Made by a program: the position numbers and the translations under genes
Origin: Saccopteryx bilineata
Lineage: Eukaryota; Chordata; Mammalia; Chiroptera; Emballonuridae
DNA length: 64,000 bases
Direction of reading: 5' to 3'
Assembly: GCF_036850765.1 (NCBI RefSeq)
Contig: NC_089492.1
Location: forward strand, 202,150,276-202,214,275
The notes under the pieces: model-generated
The model's input: the letters and a program-made list of their open reading frames with translations, nothing else
The model's database searches: none
What the model was told of the DNA's origin: nothing
Shown: positions 1-10,277 of the stretch, piece after piece
Numbering within the stretch: the first letter of the stretch is position 1
How the letters are laid out: every line of letters starts with the position of its first letter

Positions 1-13
1 GCTTCTGCCCCAG

Positions 14-151
14 ATTCAGCTGGCTGAAATGACAGCTGAGAAGCACAGCGTTCACGAGCGCCTGAAGACCTCTGCAGACCAGCACCAGCGCACGCTGAGC
101 GCCTGCCAGCAGAGGGTGGCAGCCCTGCAGGAGGAGTGCCGCGCTGCCAGG
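14..151 (+). CDS. GCC2: GCC2 coding exon (coiled coil); window starts at or just before it
   Basis: Frame 2 reads IQLAEMTAEKHSVHERLK and on to EECRAAR, a charged coiled coil without stops. The last codon AGG is complete at 151, and a GTTTGT donor follows (phase 0). Bases 1-13 (gcttctgccccag) look like a pyrimidine-rich acceptor ending in AG, so the exon probably starts at 14. They also stay open in the same frame (L-L-P-Q), so an upstream extension cannot be excluded from this window. The donor is weak beyond GT. This part belongs to the long rod that holds the GRIP end away from the N-terminus. Confidence 0.85.
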
Positions 152-420
152 GTTTGTTCTTCACATGGAAGCAGCATGTCACATGTGTTGTTCTCAATTA
201 GATAGCAGCTTACTTGAGGGCTGTGGTTCCATTTTTTAGTGTTTGCTGTTATTTAAGGACACTTATTAGACGCATACCGAATTCAGCTCATCTGTCCCTA
301 ACCCAAATCTCATCACAACCCTGCCACTTGGGTAACTTTATTTTGGCTAAAAGCAAAGACATGAGTACATATTTTCATTTCAACCCGTTTTGCAATTTCT
401 GTGTGTAAGAAAGTTACTGT

Positions 421-623
421 TTTTTTTTTTTTCCTTTTTTTTTTTGTTTTTTTAGAGAGGAGAGGGAGAGAGAGAGAGGAGAGACAGAGAGAGAGAAGGG
501 GGGGAGGAGCTGGAAGCATCAACTCCCATATGTGCCTTGACCAGGCAAGCCCAGGGTTTCGAACCGGTGACCTCAGCATTTCCAGGTCGACGCTTTATCC
601 CACTGCGCCACCACAGGTCGAGC
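421..623 (-). mobile_element. Type B tRNA-derived bat SINE
   Basis: The tail of T runs at 421-452 and a GA-rich block are followed by the conserved tRNA-like part, ending ...ccaccacaggtcg. The direct repeat agaaagttactgt at 408-420 and 624-636 is a perfect target-site duplication. It lies in the first intron seen here. No gene function is apparent. Confidence 0.93.
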
Positions 624-1029
624 AGAAAGTTACTGTTTTAAAGTTTTTATTAGAGAAGTGTTACAGTTCTTTCTGAGAGCTAAATGATTATATATAATAT
701 TCTAGTAGAATGGCTTTTGGGGCCTGTTTACCTACATACAAACAACAGTACACTAGCTTTGTTACAGGAGCAGCTTTTATCTAAACAATCTTGGCAAAAG
801 GGTCAGTAGAAGTTTAAGATCATTTCAGGAAAGTGACAAGTGTAGGATTTAATTTTCCCACTCTCTTTTGAAAACTGAAGTTCAGATAGCTTAATTTCTT
901 TGAATTACATTTTTTTGTATTTATAAAAAGAGGGCATAGTATATGCAAAAATTTTCCTAAACTTCCATGGGCAAATTTGTGTCATTATAAAATTTATGGG
1001 TAGTAAATTAATCTACCAGGTGTAAACCC

Positions 1030-1740
1030 ATGGTCGTTGGTGCTAATTCAGCACCAACAGAATCCCCACTTTGGGGTGCGGTGAAGAAGGAAACTTTATC
1101 CAGTACAAAACAACTCAATTGAGATATACCATGTCTGTGTGAACAGCATGGTAGTGAGATGGCCTTGGGACCAGGCAGCACTGGACCAAGCCCCTCTCCT
1201 GCTAGACAACTCTGCCGAGCTATTCCTGTGAGGTATTTTCCATGCTTCAGCCCAGGTGGGGAAATGCAGTCTTCAGTGGAAAGAAAAAAATCTGCTGTCA
1301 GAGCCAGAGGGGAACTGACTTATGTAGACAGAAGTCTCTGCTCCTGGTCTCTGATTGGTCCATCGTCATGGAAGTGCGATATGATTGTTCCAAAAGGCAT
1401 TGTTCTCGGTCAGAATGGAGCTGCTCTGATTGATCCCTATGTTGATAGAAACATAGCTGCACATACTCCATTAGAAGAGAAACCTCACTCTTATTGGTTG
1501 AAACAGGACTCCAGGAACTCATAAAGGCTGCTCAGATGGCAGAGACACAGGACAGGCAAGGAGTTCAGGGCAGGCTTCTCCCTGAAGTAGTTTCTGTGAC
1601 AGACCTCTGTGCAGAAATGGCTGCTAGGCTCTGTTTTTTAAAATTCAGCTCAGCTATCAGGAGCCCTCCTCAGTAGTGTCTTCTTTCTCAGGGTCCATAC
1701 AGGTGACAGAACGTGGTAGAAGTCTATCTCTCATCAGACA
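1030..1740 (-). repeat. LTR-like repeat, copy 1
   Basis: The first ~230 bases align by eye with 16100-16335. Both copies begin with an imperfect palindrome (GGTGCTAATTCAGCACC here), then a GGAAACTTTATCC-like block and a TCAATTG block. On the - strand the AATAAA-like hexamer and the terminal palindrome fit the R/U5 end of a retroviral LTR. The right boundary near 1740 is a guess. Short open frames inside (for example 1159-1524) are not supported as genes. Confidence 0.5.
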
Positions 1741-1948
1741 AAATTAGATCATTCAAAATATTTTAAAAAGTATATGGCCAAGCACAGTTTTTAGCCATAA
1801 TCAATCAGGGGGTAAAGAGTGTTAGCCATTTTCCTCATTTTCAAAAACAAGTTTTCAACTTAATTTATTAATCTCTGAAACACAATAGAGGTTCATGTTA
1901 CAAGAGAAAATACAATAGAAAATTTTTTCTCTCTTTTCAATATTATAG

Positions 1949-2070
1949 GTGGAACAAGCTGCCATAACCTCAGAATTCGAGAATTACAAAGTCCGAGTTC
2001 ATAATGTTCTAAAACAACAGAAAAATAAATCTGTGTCTCAGACTGAAACCAAGGAAGCTAAACAAGAAAG
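1949..2070 (+). CDS. GCC2: GCC2 coding exon (coiled coil)
   Basis: The acceptor is ...TATTATAG at 1948. The exon opens VEQAAITSEFENYKVRVHNV and ends KEAKQE plus the first two bases of an Arg codon (AG), then GTAAAA. Length is 122 nt, ending in phase 2. The frame joins exactly to the previous exon (phase 0) and to the next exon, whose first base A completes AGA. A type A SINE begins only 30 nt downstream of the donor. Confidence 0.93.
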
Positions 2071-2100
2071 GTAAAAGCTGAATTTTAAGAAACATACAAA

Positions 2101-2474
2101 GGCCCTGGCCGGTTGGCTCAGCAGTAGAGTGTCGGCCTGGTATGTGGGGGAACCAGGTTCGATTCCCAGCCAGGGCACATAGGAGAAGCGCCTATTTGCT
2201 TCTCCACCCCCCCCTTCCTCTCTGTCTCTCTCTTCCCCTCCCGCAGCCAAGGCTCCATTGGAGCAAAGATGGCCCGGGCGCTGAGGATGGCTCCTTGGCC
2301 TCTGCCCCAGGCGCTAGAGTGGCTCTGGTCGCGGCAGAGTGACGCCCCCTGGTGGGCAGAGCGTCGCCCCCTGGTGGGCGTGCCGGGTGGATCCCGGTCG
2401 GGCGCATGAGGGAGTCTGTCTGACTGTCTCTCCCCGTTTCCAGCTTCAGAAAAATACAAAAAAAAAAAAAAAAA
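2101..2474 (+). mobile_element. Type A (Rhin-1-like) SINE next to a splice donor
   Basis: It begins ggccctggccggttggctca with the A box and ggttcgattcc B box of a tRNA-type Pol III promoter. The ~370-bp body ends cagcttcagaaaaatac and poly-A. The duplication aagaaacataca at 2087-2098 and 2475-2486 is perfect. The body has two tandem copies of a gccccctggtgggc unit, which is CTCF-like on the - strand. It starts 30 nt after the GCC2 exon donor at 2071. Confidence 0.95.
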
Positions 2475-2486
2475 AAGAAACATACA

Positions 2487-3583
2487 GGGTTTTTCTCCCC
2501 AAAGCAAGTTTTCTACCAAGTAGTTTGAAAATCCTATTTTGATTTATTTTGACAGGAATTTTACATGTACAACCAATGAGAATAGAATTTTTGGCTTCAC
2601 TGTGTCTCCAGACAGCAGCAGAGAAATGTCAGTATGAAAGGCACTGTTACAAACTCAAAGACATGTGTGAAGGGTTTAGTCTTTGAGATGTAGGCATACT
2701 AATTTCATCTGTGGTAGGATCTGGTCATAGTGGAAATACAGACAAAGTTACAGTATGATGAGGTTTTGTAAAATTGAAAGTTTAGAAGTATAAAAAAAAT
2801 GCTTCCATGAAGTACTTATTCACCATTAATTATGTTAAACAAGTTTCTTAACATTTTACATATTTCAAAAAGTTTTAAATTAAGTACTATACTTTGGTCG
2901 AGAATTAAATTTTTCTTATGTTTATGATCATTTCAATTACTATTTCAATAGTATATTGTTAGATGTTCTGTAAAACTACCATACAAACCACTTGTAAATT
3001 AAAGTATACTAGGAATAAAAGACAGGTAGGGCAATCTACAGCATGTGAGTTTAGTTTTTATAACTAAAAGTTTAGTGTTAGAACAGTTATACATCTGGCT
3101 CTACTGTTCAGAGCAGGACTAAATATCCTGCAATATTTCTATGTTTATGCTTCTATTCATTTTTGTCTAGGTGTCTATTAAATATAAGTTCTGTAGAATG
3201 AAAATGTTGAGATATTTTCTCTATGAATAGTTCATTTTAAAGCTGAAGTTGAATATTGACACATATAAAAAATTTCACCGTTTTAAAGACTTAGACCTTT
3301 TAATCTTGCCCAAACTTGGGGCTCAAGTTATTTTCATGTAAATGTTTGATGTTCCTTCTATTTTCTTACACACTACAAAAAGAAAAAACTAAATAGTGTA
3401 TTGTACTAGTTGTGGCAGAATTACCAGCTGGAATGCAAAAGCTAGCTACAAAGTCTAAGGTTTCCAGGGACTTTCTATCTCCAAGGACTTTTTTGTTTTT
3501 TCTCCCAGGACTTGTTTAATTAAAGCTTGGTCTAATCTACCCCTCTCATAATGGTTAGTTTAGGACTATGTGATTTTTCTTTT
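2487..3583 (+). other. GCC2 intron, no recognised feature
   Basis: This is AT-rich sequence with no open frame, repeat boundary or RNA motif that I can support. It may hold very old, diverged repeats. Confidence 0.6.
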
Positions 3584-3597
3584 AAAATTAATGGCAT

Positions 3598-3806
3598 GGC
3601 CTGACCTGTGGTGGCGCAGTGGATAAAGCGTCGACCTGGAAATGCTGAGGTCGCCGGTTCGAAACCCTGGGCTTGCCTGGTCAAGGCACATATGGGAGTT
3701 GATGCTTCCAGCTCCTCCCCCACTTCTCTCTCTCTGTCTCTTCTCTCTCTGTCTCTCCCTATCCTCTCTAAAAAAAAAAATAATAAAAAAAATAAATAAA
3801 AAAAAT
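3598..3806 (+). mobile_element. Type B SINE
   Basis: The head cctgacctgtggtggcgcag, the B-box-like ggttcgaaacc, a CT-rich body and an A/T-rich tail are in + orientation. The duplication aaaattaatggcat at 3584-3597 and 3807-3820 is perfect. Confidence 0.95.
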
Positions 3807-4117
3807 AAAATTAATGGCATAGTCTTACAACATAAAATAGGTTTTTTGATGCCTTTTAATTGCTCCATTTGAATATGAAATTGGTAAGTTCAAAGACTTT
3901 CTAAATCTGTAGTGCCTGAGTTCCAAATCTGACTATAATGTTTTTTGCTTATATTTAATCTTAGTCTCTGAATTCTTCTGATCATTATATTTTCTTTAGA
4001 ATCATTCATAATAATAGCAAGAGTATGACATTAAAAGATTAAAAGTAAAATTTATTTGCAACTACAAAATCATGCTCACATTAAAAAAATTTTTTTAACT
4101 GTTTATTTCTGTTTTAG

Positions 4118-4294
4118 AGAACACCTGGAAATGCTGGTTGACCAACTAAAAATCAAATTACAAGATACCCAAAAGAATTTACAGTTCAGTGTGTCTGAAC
4201 TTCAGACATTACAGTCGGAGCATGACACTCTGCTGGAGAGGCACAACAGGATGCTGCAGGAAACTGTGTCCAAGGAGGCGGAACTCCGGGAAAA
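4118..4294 (+). CDS. GCC2: GCC2 coding exon (coiled coil)
   Basis: The acceptor is CTGTTTTAG at 4117. The exon reads (R)EHLEMLVDQLKIKLQDTQ and on to ETVSKEAELRE plus AA of a Lys codon, followed by GTAGGC. Length is 177 nt, entering and leaving in phase 2. It is strongly heptad-patterned with many Leu, Glu and Lys residues. If the intron were retained, the codon after Lys would be TAG, so unspliced RNA would stop at once. Confidence 0.94.
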
Positions 4295-4485
4295 GTAGGC
4301 TTGCCAACACTGACAGAGCCTGTACCAGGCAGCAAAGTATTTCATGATCGGGACTCCTAATTTGTGGTCATTGCAATAAGTAAAAATTGAAAATATGAAA
4401 TAGATACTTCTAAAGGCTTAGTAACTGTATTTTCTGCCTTAAAAAAACTCTCCCTTTTGATTGTTTTTGTTCCTTAGCTTTTTTT

Positions 4486-4624
4486 TTTTTTTTTTTTTTG
4501 CATGTTTGCTGGGCAGGGTAAGAGCCTCTGTTTCCTTAAAACCCACATCAGCCTTTATTTTTTTATTTTATTTAATTATTATTTTTTTTAATTTATTCAT
4601 TTTGGAAAGGAGAGAGAGATGGGG

Positions 4625-4657
<33 letters not shown>

Positions 4658-4765
4658 CAGAGGGAGAAGGGGGAGGAGGAGCAGGAAGCATCAACTCCTA
4701 TATGTACCTTGACCAGGCAAGCCCAGGGTTTCGAACCGGCGACCTCAGCATTTCCAGGTCGACGC
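4486..4765 (-). mobile_element. 5'-truncated type B SINE with extra 3' sequence
   Basis: The duplication ccttagcttttttt occurs at 4472-4485 and 4766-4779. In - orientation the element starts inside the tRNA-like part (the usual cctgacctgtggtggcg head is missing) and runs to an A-rich tail near 4600-4557. It then continues with about 54 bases of unrelated sequence (4500-4553) and a second poly-A (poly-T at 4480-4499) before the duplication. This is the layout of a small 3' transduction. Confidence 0.7.
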
Positions 4766-5095
4766 CCTTAGCTTTTTTTAAGACAGAGTTTTCATCCAGT
4801 ATTCTGTCTTTCCTATTACCTTTAAGGCTGGAATGTTTCTTAAAAGAAAAATAAACAAAACCAAAACACTATTTTCCTAACCAGGTATCAAATTACAAGC
4901 ATTTTTTTCTTTCTCTGTAGAAAAACATGCAAACAGGTGCTAACTGAAAAGAATATGCAACTTTGCAGCTCTATCTTCAGCTTGCTGCACTTTTGTTAAT
5001 CAGTACTTTAAAGAGTCATTAGAAGTATTGACAGAATAAATAGATTAATATGAACAAAGAACTTTGAATTCCTGTCATAAAGTAATTAGGTGGCA

Positions 5096-5449
5096 GCCTG
5101 ACCAGTGGTGGCGCAGTGGATAGTGTGTTGACCTGAGATGTTGAGGTCCCAGGTTCGAAATCCCGAGGTCACCAGCTTGAGTGCAGGCTCACTAGCTTGT
5201 GTGCAGATTCGCTGGCTTGAGTGTGGGGTCATGGACATGATGCTATGGTCTCTGGCTTGAATCCTAAGGTCACTGGCTTGAGCAAAGAGTCATTGGTTCG
5301 ACTGGATCCCCCTCAGTCAAGGCACGTATGAGAAGCAATCAATGAACAACTAAAGTGCTGCAACTAAAGTTGATGATTCTGATCTCTCTCCCTGTGTACT
5401 TGACTGTCTGTCTCTCTCTAAAAAAAAATAAAAAAAAATAAAAAATAAA
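5096..5449 (+). mobile_element. Type C (long) SINE
   Basis: The head cctgaccagtggtggcgcag is followed by several copies of a 'ggtcactggcttgag'-like motif, a ctgtctctctct block and an A-rich tail. The flanking repeat is imperfect (aattaggtggca / aatcaggtggta). The internal repeats make this type about 130 bp longer than type B. Confidence 0.85.
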
Positions 5450-5556
5450 TGAATCAGGTGGTAATGTTAGTTGTATCTTAGATTGAGGAAAAGAATTCTT
5501 CACTGAGCATCTTTCATCAAGGATGTGAGAATACTTTACACATCTCAGAAGAATTT

Positions 5557-5886
5557 TTCTTTTTTCAGAGACAGAGAGAGAGAGAGAGAGAGAGAGGAAT
5601 AAAAGGGACAGACAGACAGGAATGGAGAGATGAGAAGCATCAATCATCAGTTTTTCTTTGCAAGACCTTAGTTGTTCATTGATTGCTTTCTTATATGTGC
5701 CTTGACTGTGGACCTTCAGCAGACCAAGTAACCCCTTGCTCGAGCCAGCGACCTTGGGCTCAAGCTGGTGAGCTTTTGCTCAAACCAGATGAGCCCTCGC
5801 TCAAGCTGGCGACCTTGGGGTCTTGAACCTGGGTCTTCCGCATCCCAGTCCGATGCTCTATCCACTGCGCCACTGCCTGGTCAGGC
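5557..5886 (-). mobile_element. Type C SINE
   Basis: In - orientation it ends ...gcgccactgcctggtcaggc at the head, with a poly-T/GA-rich tail at the left. The duplication tcagaagaattt is at 5545-5556 and 5887-5898. Confidence 0.93.
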
Positions 5887-6189
5887 TCAGAAGAATTTAT
5901 AATACATGCCCAATCTAAGGCTCATCTTAAAAAGTAAAAGCACTTTGTTTTCTTGGCTTTTATCCTTTTAACTGTGATTTATATTTTCATTTCATAAATC
6001 AAAAGTTTCAGGAAAGACCTGCCAGATTTCTATCACCAAGGTTTGCCTTGAGATTAGCTTATATATAATGATACATGTACTTGATGTTCACATCAGAAAT
6101 TTCCAGCACATATTCTTTACTCTAGAAAAATTATTGCAAACTATATTGCTAATACAAAGTGCAAGTGATGCCTCTGAAGTAATTCAGTC

Positions 6190-6290
6190 ATTTCCTAACT
6201 ATTTTTTGAGCACTCACTATATGCTAATAATCACTCTTCTAAGTGCAGGTCAGTGTTCATAGCACTTTGAGATATCTATAGGGCTCTTCC
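6190..6290 (+). repeat. MIR-like ancient SINE fragment
   Basis: The stretch 'ttttgagcactcactatatgc' and the following 'cactcttctaagtgcagg' resemble the MIR consensus core. It is a diverged mammal-wide relic, identified by eye only. Confidence 0.5.
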
Positions 6291-6457
6291 CCCCAAATGT
6301 TAAAAACTAGTGGTATTATTGCTGGCTGTGCCCTAGGAAGAAATACCCTTTATATATTCTCTTTTTAAAACATTCTAATATTTATACTTTTTCTGTATGA
6401 GATTTTAAAAATAGCTACAGAAGAATAAATAGGGTGACCAGCTAATACCTATATTGT

Positions 6458-6653
6458 CCAGAGTGATTTTCAACCTTTGTTTCTCATGCACTCATAAACT
6501 AATTACTAAAGAAAAAGGGGCCCTGACCTCTTCTTCTTTATTAACTAATTTATTTGTGCCATAGATGAAAATGGTTGTATTTAGTCAGGGGCACTGACCT
6601 TAGTAATTAGTGTGTATTTGTGCCTGAAAAAAAAAAAAGGTTGAAAATCACTG
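6458..6653. mobile_element. Short inverted-repeat element, possibly hAT-like MITE
   Basis: The left arm (6461-6508, agtgattttcaacc ... ttactaa) and right arm (6600-6653, ttagtaattag ... ggttgaaaatcact) are imperfect reverse complements of about 50 bases around a ~90-base centre. CAGTGATTTTCAACC-type ends recall hAT termini. A repeat of ccagctaat lies near each side, but its spacing on the left does not fit cleanly as a target duplication. Confidence 0.45.
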
Positions 6654-6710
6654 CCAGCTAATTAATATAAACACTCCAGAAACAGCTGGGACAGAACAGT
6701 GAACGTTCTT

Positions 6711-7049
6711 TTTTTTTTTTTTTTTTTTTTTTTTACAGAGAGCGTCAGAGAGAGAGAGGGATAGACAGACAGGAATGGAGAGATGAGAAGCATCAATCAT
6801 TAGTTTTTCGTTGCGCCTTGTGACTTCTTAGTTGTTCATTGATTGCTTTCTCATATGTGCCCTGACCGCGGACCTTCAGCAGACTGAGTAACCCCTTGCT
6901 GGAGCCAGCGACTCTGGGTCCAAGCTGGTGAGCTTTTTGCTCAAGCCAGATGATTCCGTGCTCAAGCTGGTGACCTCGGGGTCTCGAACCTGGGTCCTTC
7001 CACATCCCAGTCCAACACTCTATCCACTGTGCCACCACCTGGTCAGGCT
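6711..7049 (-). mobile_element. Type C SINE
   Basis: Perfect duplication agtgaacgttctt at 6698-6710 and 7050-7062. The head is at the right (caccacctggtcaggc), and a long poly-T tail at the left is followed by the agagagcgtcagagagag block. Confidence 0.95.
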
Positions 7050-7419
7050 AGTGAACGTTCTTCATCCTCACAGTTGTTCTAGTTCCAGGTGGAAGATTAA
7101 ACTTATAGATCTCTCAGATAGCTAAATTCAGATGTGTCATTGTGACCACCTGAAAATGAAGCCTTATCACCGTAACTAGATCTAAAATGCAGCTTTTATC
7201 TTCCTTAAAAAATTGTTGTGATGGCTAGTCGTTCTTCCTTTATTTCCTTGATAGATAATGAACAAAATGCTTGCAGGAGTGATACAGGTTTGAGGGGTAG
7301 GATATATAATATATTAGCATTCTCTAAACCCATTAATCAATGTGAATTTGGCAATTAAGATACTTTTTCTGAAGCATGGTGTTTTTATTGCATATGTCTT
7401 TTTTTAGCCACTAAATCTT

Positions 7420-7766
7420 TTTTTTTTAAATTTAGTGAGAGGAGGAGAGGCAGAGACAGACTCCCACGTGCACCCCAACTGGGATCCACCTGGCAAGCCC
7501 ACTACGGGAGTGATGCTCTGCCCATCTGGGGCCCCTGCTCCTTTGCAACTAGAGCCATTTTTAGCACCTGAGGCAGAAGCCATGGAGCCATTCTCAGTGC
7601 CCAGGGCCAACTTGCTCTAATTGAACCATGGCTGCAGGAGGGGAAGAGAGAGATAGAAGTTAGAGAGGGTGGGGTGAAGAAGCAGATGGGCACTTCTCCT
7701 GTGTGCCCTGATCAGGAATCAAAACCGGGACATCCACTTGCTGGGCCGACGCTCTACCACCGAGCC
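7420..7766 (-). mobile_element. Older type A (Rhin-1-like) SINE
   Basis: Duplication tagccactaaatctt at 7405-7419 and 7767-7781. The body is diverged from the fresh copies but keeps the gccaggcc/tRNA-like end and the 'ggagccattctcagtgccc' segment. Confidence 0.93.
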
Positions 7767-8139
7767 TAGCCACTAAATCTTGTTTCAAAATCTTAGGTGG
7801 TGTGCCTGTAGCACATGCAAAAGAGCTCTTACAAGGTTACATGCCAAATGATTCCTGATGTTTGCCCGTGGAGTTGGGCATGGGGAGGAGTGAATCAAAG
7901 ATGGCTTTAACTGTTTTCTGTGATTGCCTCTGTATTGTTTGAATTTTTATGATAGTGTACCTGTGGATCCTTCGTGTAATCAGAAAATGTTTTGTTTGTT
8001 CTACCAAAGCCAAACATATAGAACACTATAGCTGAGCGATTAAAAGCAGTAGTTTCCAAGTGGTAGGTCCCTTGATAGTATCAGCTAACTAGAGAAAATC
8101 ACATGGAAAACTGCTAGAAGTAGGCAATTACTAGGATCA

Positions 8140-8225
8140 CCTTTGAAGATTCTGATTCAGTGGCTCAAGGATGATAACTAGATGTCAGTATTTTTATAGG
8201 GTACCCAGTGGCTCTGAAGTGCAGT
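8140..8225 (+). repeat. MER5-like DNA transposon relic
   Basis: 'gaagattctgattcagtggctc' and the downstream 'cccagtggctctgaagtgcag' resemble MER5-type hAT relics. It is short and diverged. The sequence from here to the exon at 8748 shows nothing else I recognise. Confidence 0.4.
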
Positions 8226-8747
8226 GAAACTAAGAAACAGCTATAGCAACTTCTTTGTTTTGGAGTATCATATTAATTGGCTCAAAAGGGGGTACTTCAA
8301 GGCTTTCTTTATGAATCAAAAGACAGAGTTTTTTGTGTGTGTTTCTGGGGGATAGAGAAAACATATATTAATCCTATACATATTGAGCTACCACGTAAGA
8401 TAACCCAAAGTGCACTAATTAAAAGTATAATTTTTAGGCTCTAAATATAGAAAATTTTCTGTTTTTCTGATAAACTATGAAGGGAGTTTCTGATCTGAAA
8501 CATACATTATAGTTTCTCAGCCAAGGTCCCTCATCTGACCTTTGGAACACAGAATAGGATTTGAACTAGATGACAGCCAATGTCATTTCCCCCAAGGTTG
8601 TTAAACAACTAGTCACATACAGATGCATAGGAGAGACGTTAATTCATAGCTCAGGGCTAATTCTCTTGTAGGAGCCAGTTAAGAAAGACTGAGTCAGCCT
8701 CTTAAGTTAAAAGATCTCATATGAATTAAGTTCCTCTCACTGTTCAG

Positions 8748-8965
8748 GTTATGCTCAATACAGTCAGAGAACATGATGATGAAGTCTGAACATGCACAGA
8801 CTGTGAGTCACCTGTCGTCCCAGAATGAGGTCCTTTGTAACAGCTTCCGAGATCAAGTGAGACATCTGCAAGAAGAGCACAGAAAGACGGTAGAAAGTTT
8901 GCAGCAGCAGCTCTCCAAGGTGGAAACTCAGCTTTTCCACCCTAAGAGTGAGCCAACCACAAAAG
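8748..8965 (+). CDS. GCC2: GCC2 coding exon (coiled coil)
   Basis: The acceptor is CTGTTCAG at 8747. The first base G completes the Lys codon from the previous exon. The exon then reads LCSIQSENMMMKSEHAQTVS and on to KVETQLFHPKSEPTTK plus one base, with donor GTATGT at 8966. Length is 218 nt, leaving in phase 1. It carries the end of a coiled-coil segment and enters the more polar linker before the Rab-binding coil. Confidence 0.94.
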
Positions 8966-9514
8966 GTATGTGTGTGGAAATAGTAGTTTTTCATGTTCTC
9001 ATGTATTTTTGTCACTAGAGAGCAAGAGGCTTTGAAACACTGATACAACACTGAACTGGTAGATTGCTTGGCCAGTACAGCTTCTTCCCTTTCAAATTTC
9101 TGATTAGTTGGGAGTTTTATCTCAACCACACCCAGTATTGTACATTCTACTTTCTGGAAGACATGGTAATCTGCCAGCCAAGATAAGGCTACATTTTAGT
9201 GTTAGTATCAGCTTTATATTTAATACTCTTTCCCATGGAAAAATGTCACTAGGGAATTGGCAGTAATAAGTCACTCATCAGGGTCGGAAACCATCTTCAG
9301 GATAATTTAACATATGCCAAGAATCAGCACAGGAAATCATCAGCCGAGGAAACACTGGTTGCACAAGAGATTGTAATCTAGGAATCAGCAGTACAGTAAG
9401 CCAGTTAGTGAGGTATCAGAACTCCCGAGAGATATCTCAGGGCTAATTCTCAGCAAATGTAGCCTGAGGGCTAATGTTGAAAAGAAACTGAGAGTAAACT
9501 TAATGGATGGAAAA

Positions 9515-9645
9515 TAAATGAAATTTGAAGTTAAAATACCTTGGATTAGAATTCTGGTCCCTAATGAGACTCTGGGCAGTCATTTAATTTCTCTGAACTT
9601 CAGGTTTCTTGGGATTAATAAAATGATGTGTTTGAAAGTGTCTTA
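9515..9645 (+). repeat. MIR-like ancient SINE fragment
   Basis: The order 'tggattagaattctgg', 'gactctgggcagtcatttaa' and 'tctctgaacttcagg', then 'ttaataaaatga', follows the MIR consensus. It lies in the GCC2 intron. The remainder of 8966-10052 has no supported feature. Confidence 0.7.
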
Positions 9646-10052
9646 CCAAGTCTACATTTCTCTGCAAGTGTTCATTACCAGCAAGCAGGAAAGCCTTTGC
9701 CAATGAATAATGACTGATCAGTTCCCTCCCCTGGATTCTAGGTTCTTCTTGCCTGAGCACTGAATATGTGAGTAGGCAGTGGCAGGAACCTATAGAGGTG
9801 AAGGTGTCAATATTGAGCTCTCTATTTATTGTGTGAGCTTTGGTGTTATCTAACAGTTTATCTTATCTAAAAATTTATAACTAAATTTTTGGGACTGCCT
9901 TAGAAATTCTTCTTTATTTTTTTCTTCTATTTATTCAAATTCCTTACCATATCATTCAGCAACCCTAGTATCATTTTAGTTTTATTGTGTATCTCTGTTA
10001 ATGCTGAATTTAAATATTTTGAACACTCTCACTTCCACTTTAAAATTAGTAG

Positions 10053-10247
10053 GCCCAACTCCTTCCCACCAACTTGTGAAGAACCTTCGAGAAAGGAGAA
10101 ATACAGACCTCCCACTTCTGGATATGCACGGTGTCACCCGGGAGGAGGGAGAAGGAATGGAGACGAGTGATGCAGAGTCTGTGTCTTCCGCTGGTGCTCA
10201 CAGACAGTCTTTAGAGCAGCTTCTCAATTCTCCTGAAGCAAAGCTTG
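10053..10247 (+). CDS. GCC2: GCC2 coding exon (linker, acidic/Ser-rich)
   Basis: The exon reads (G)PTPSHQLVKNLRERRNTD and on to LEQLLNSPEAKL plus one base, then GTATGT at 10248. Length is 195 nt, phase 1 to phase 1. The middle part (EEGEGMETSDAESVSSAG) is acidic and Ser-rich, probably an unstructured, phosphorylatable linker (inference). The acceptor is a tandem NAGNAG (TAGTAG): using the upstream AG adds three bases from 10050 and inserts one residue without breaking the frame. A degraded type A SINE starts about 30 nt after the donor. Confidence 0.92.
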
Positions 10248-10277
10248 GTATGTTCTCTGTTTAAGTATGTTTCTTTC

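Larger units (their letters stand above)
152..1948 (+). other. GCC2 intron; non-repeat part unremarkable
   Basis: Apart from the SINE at 421-623 and the LTR-like repeat at about 1030-1740, this intron is AT-rich and shows no coding or RNA signal to me. Confidence 0.7.

Noticed and set aside
1159..1524. 121-codon open frame on +
   Set aside because: Inside the LTR-like repeat in a GCC2 intron; no homologue recognised, no splice signals.
2101..2180. tRNA gene-like A and B boxes (also at each SINE head)
   Set aside because: They are SINE promoters. The following body and poly-A with target duplications exclude functional tRNA genes.
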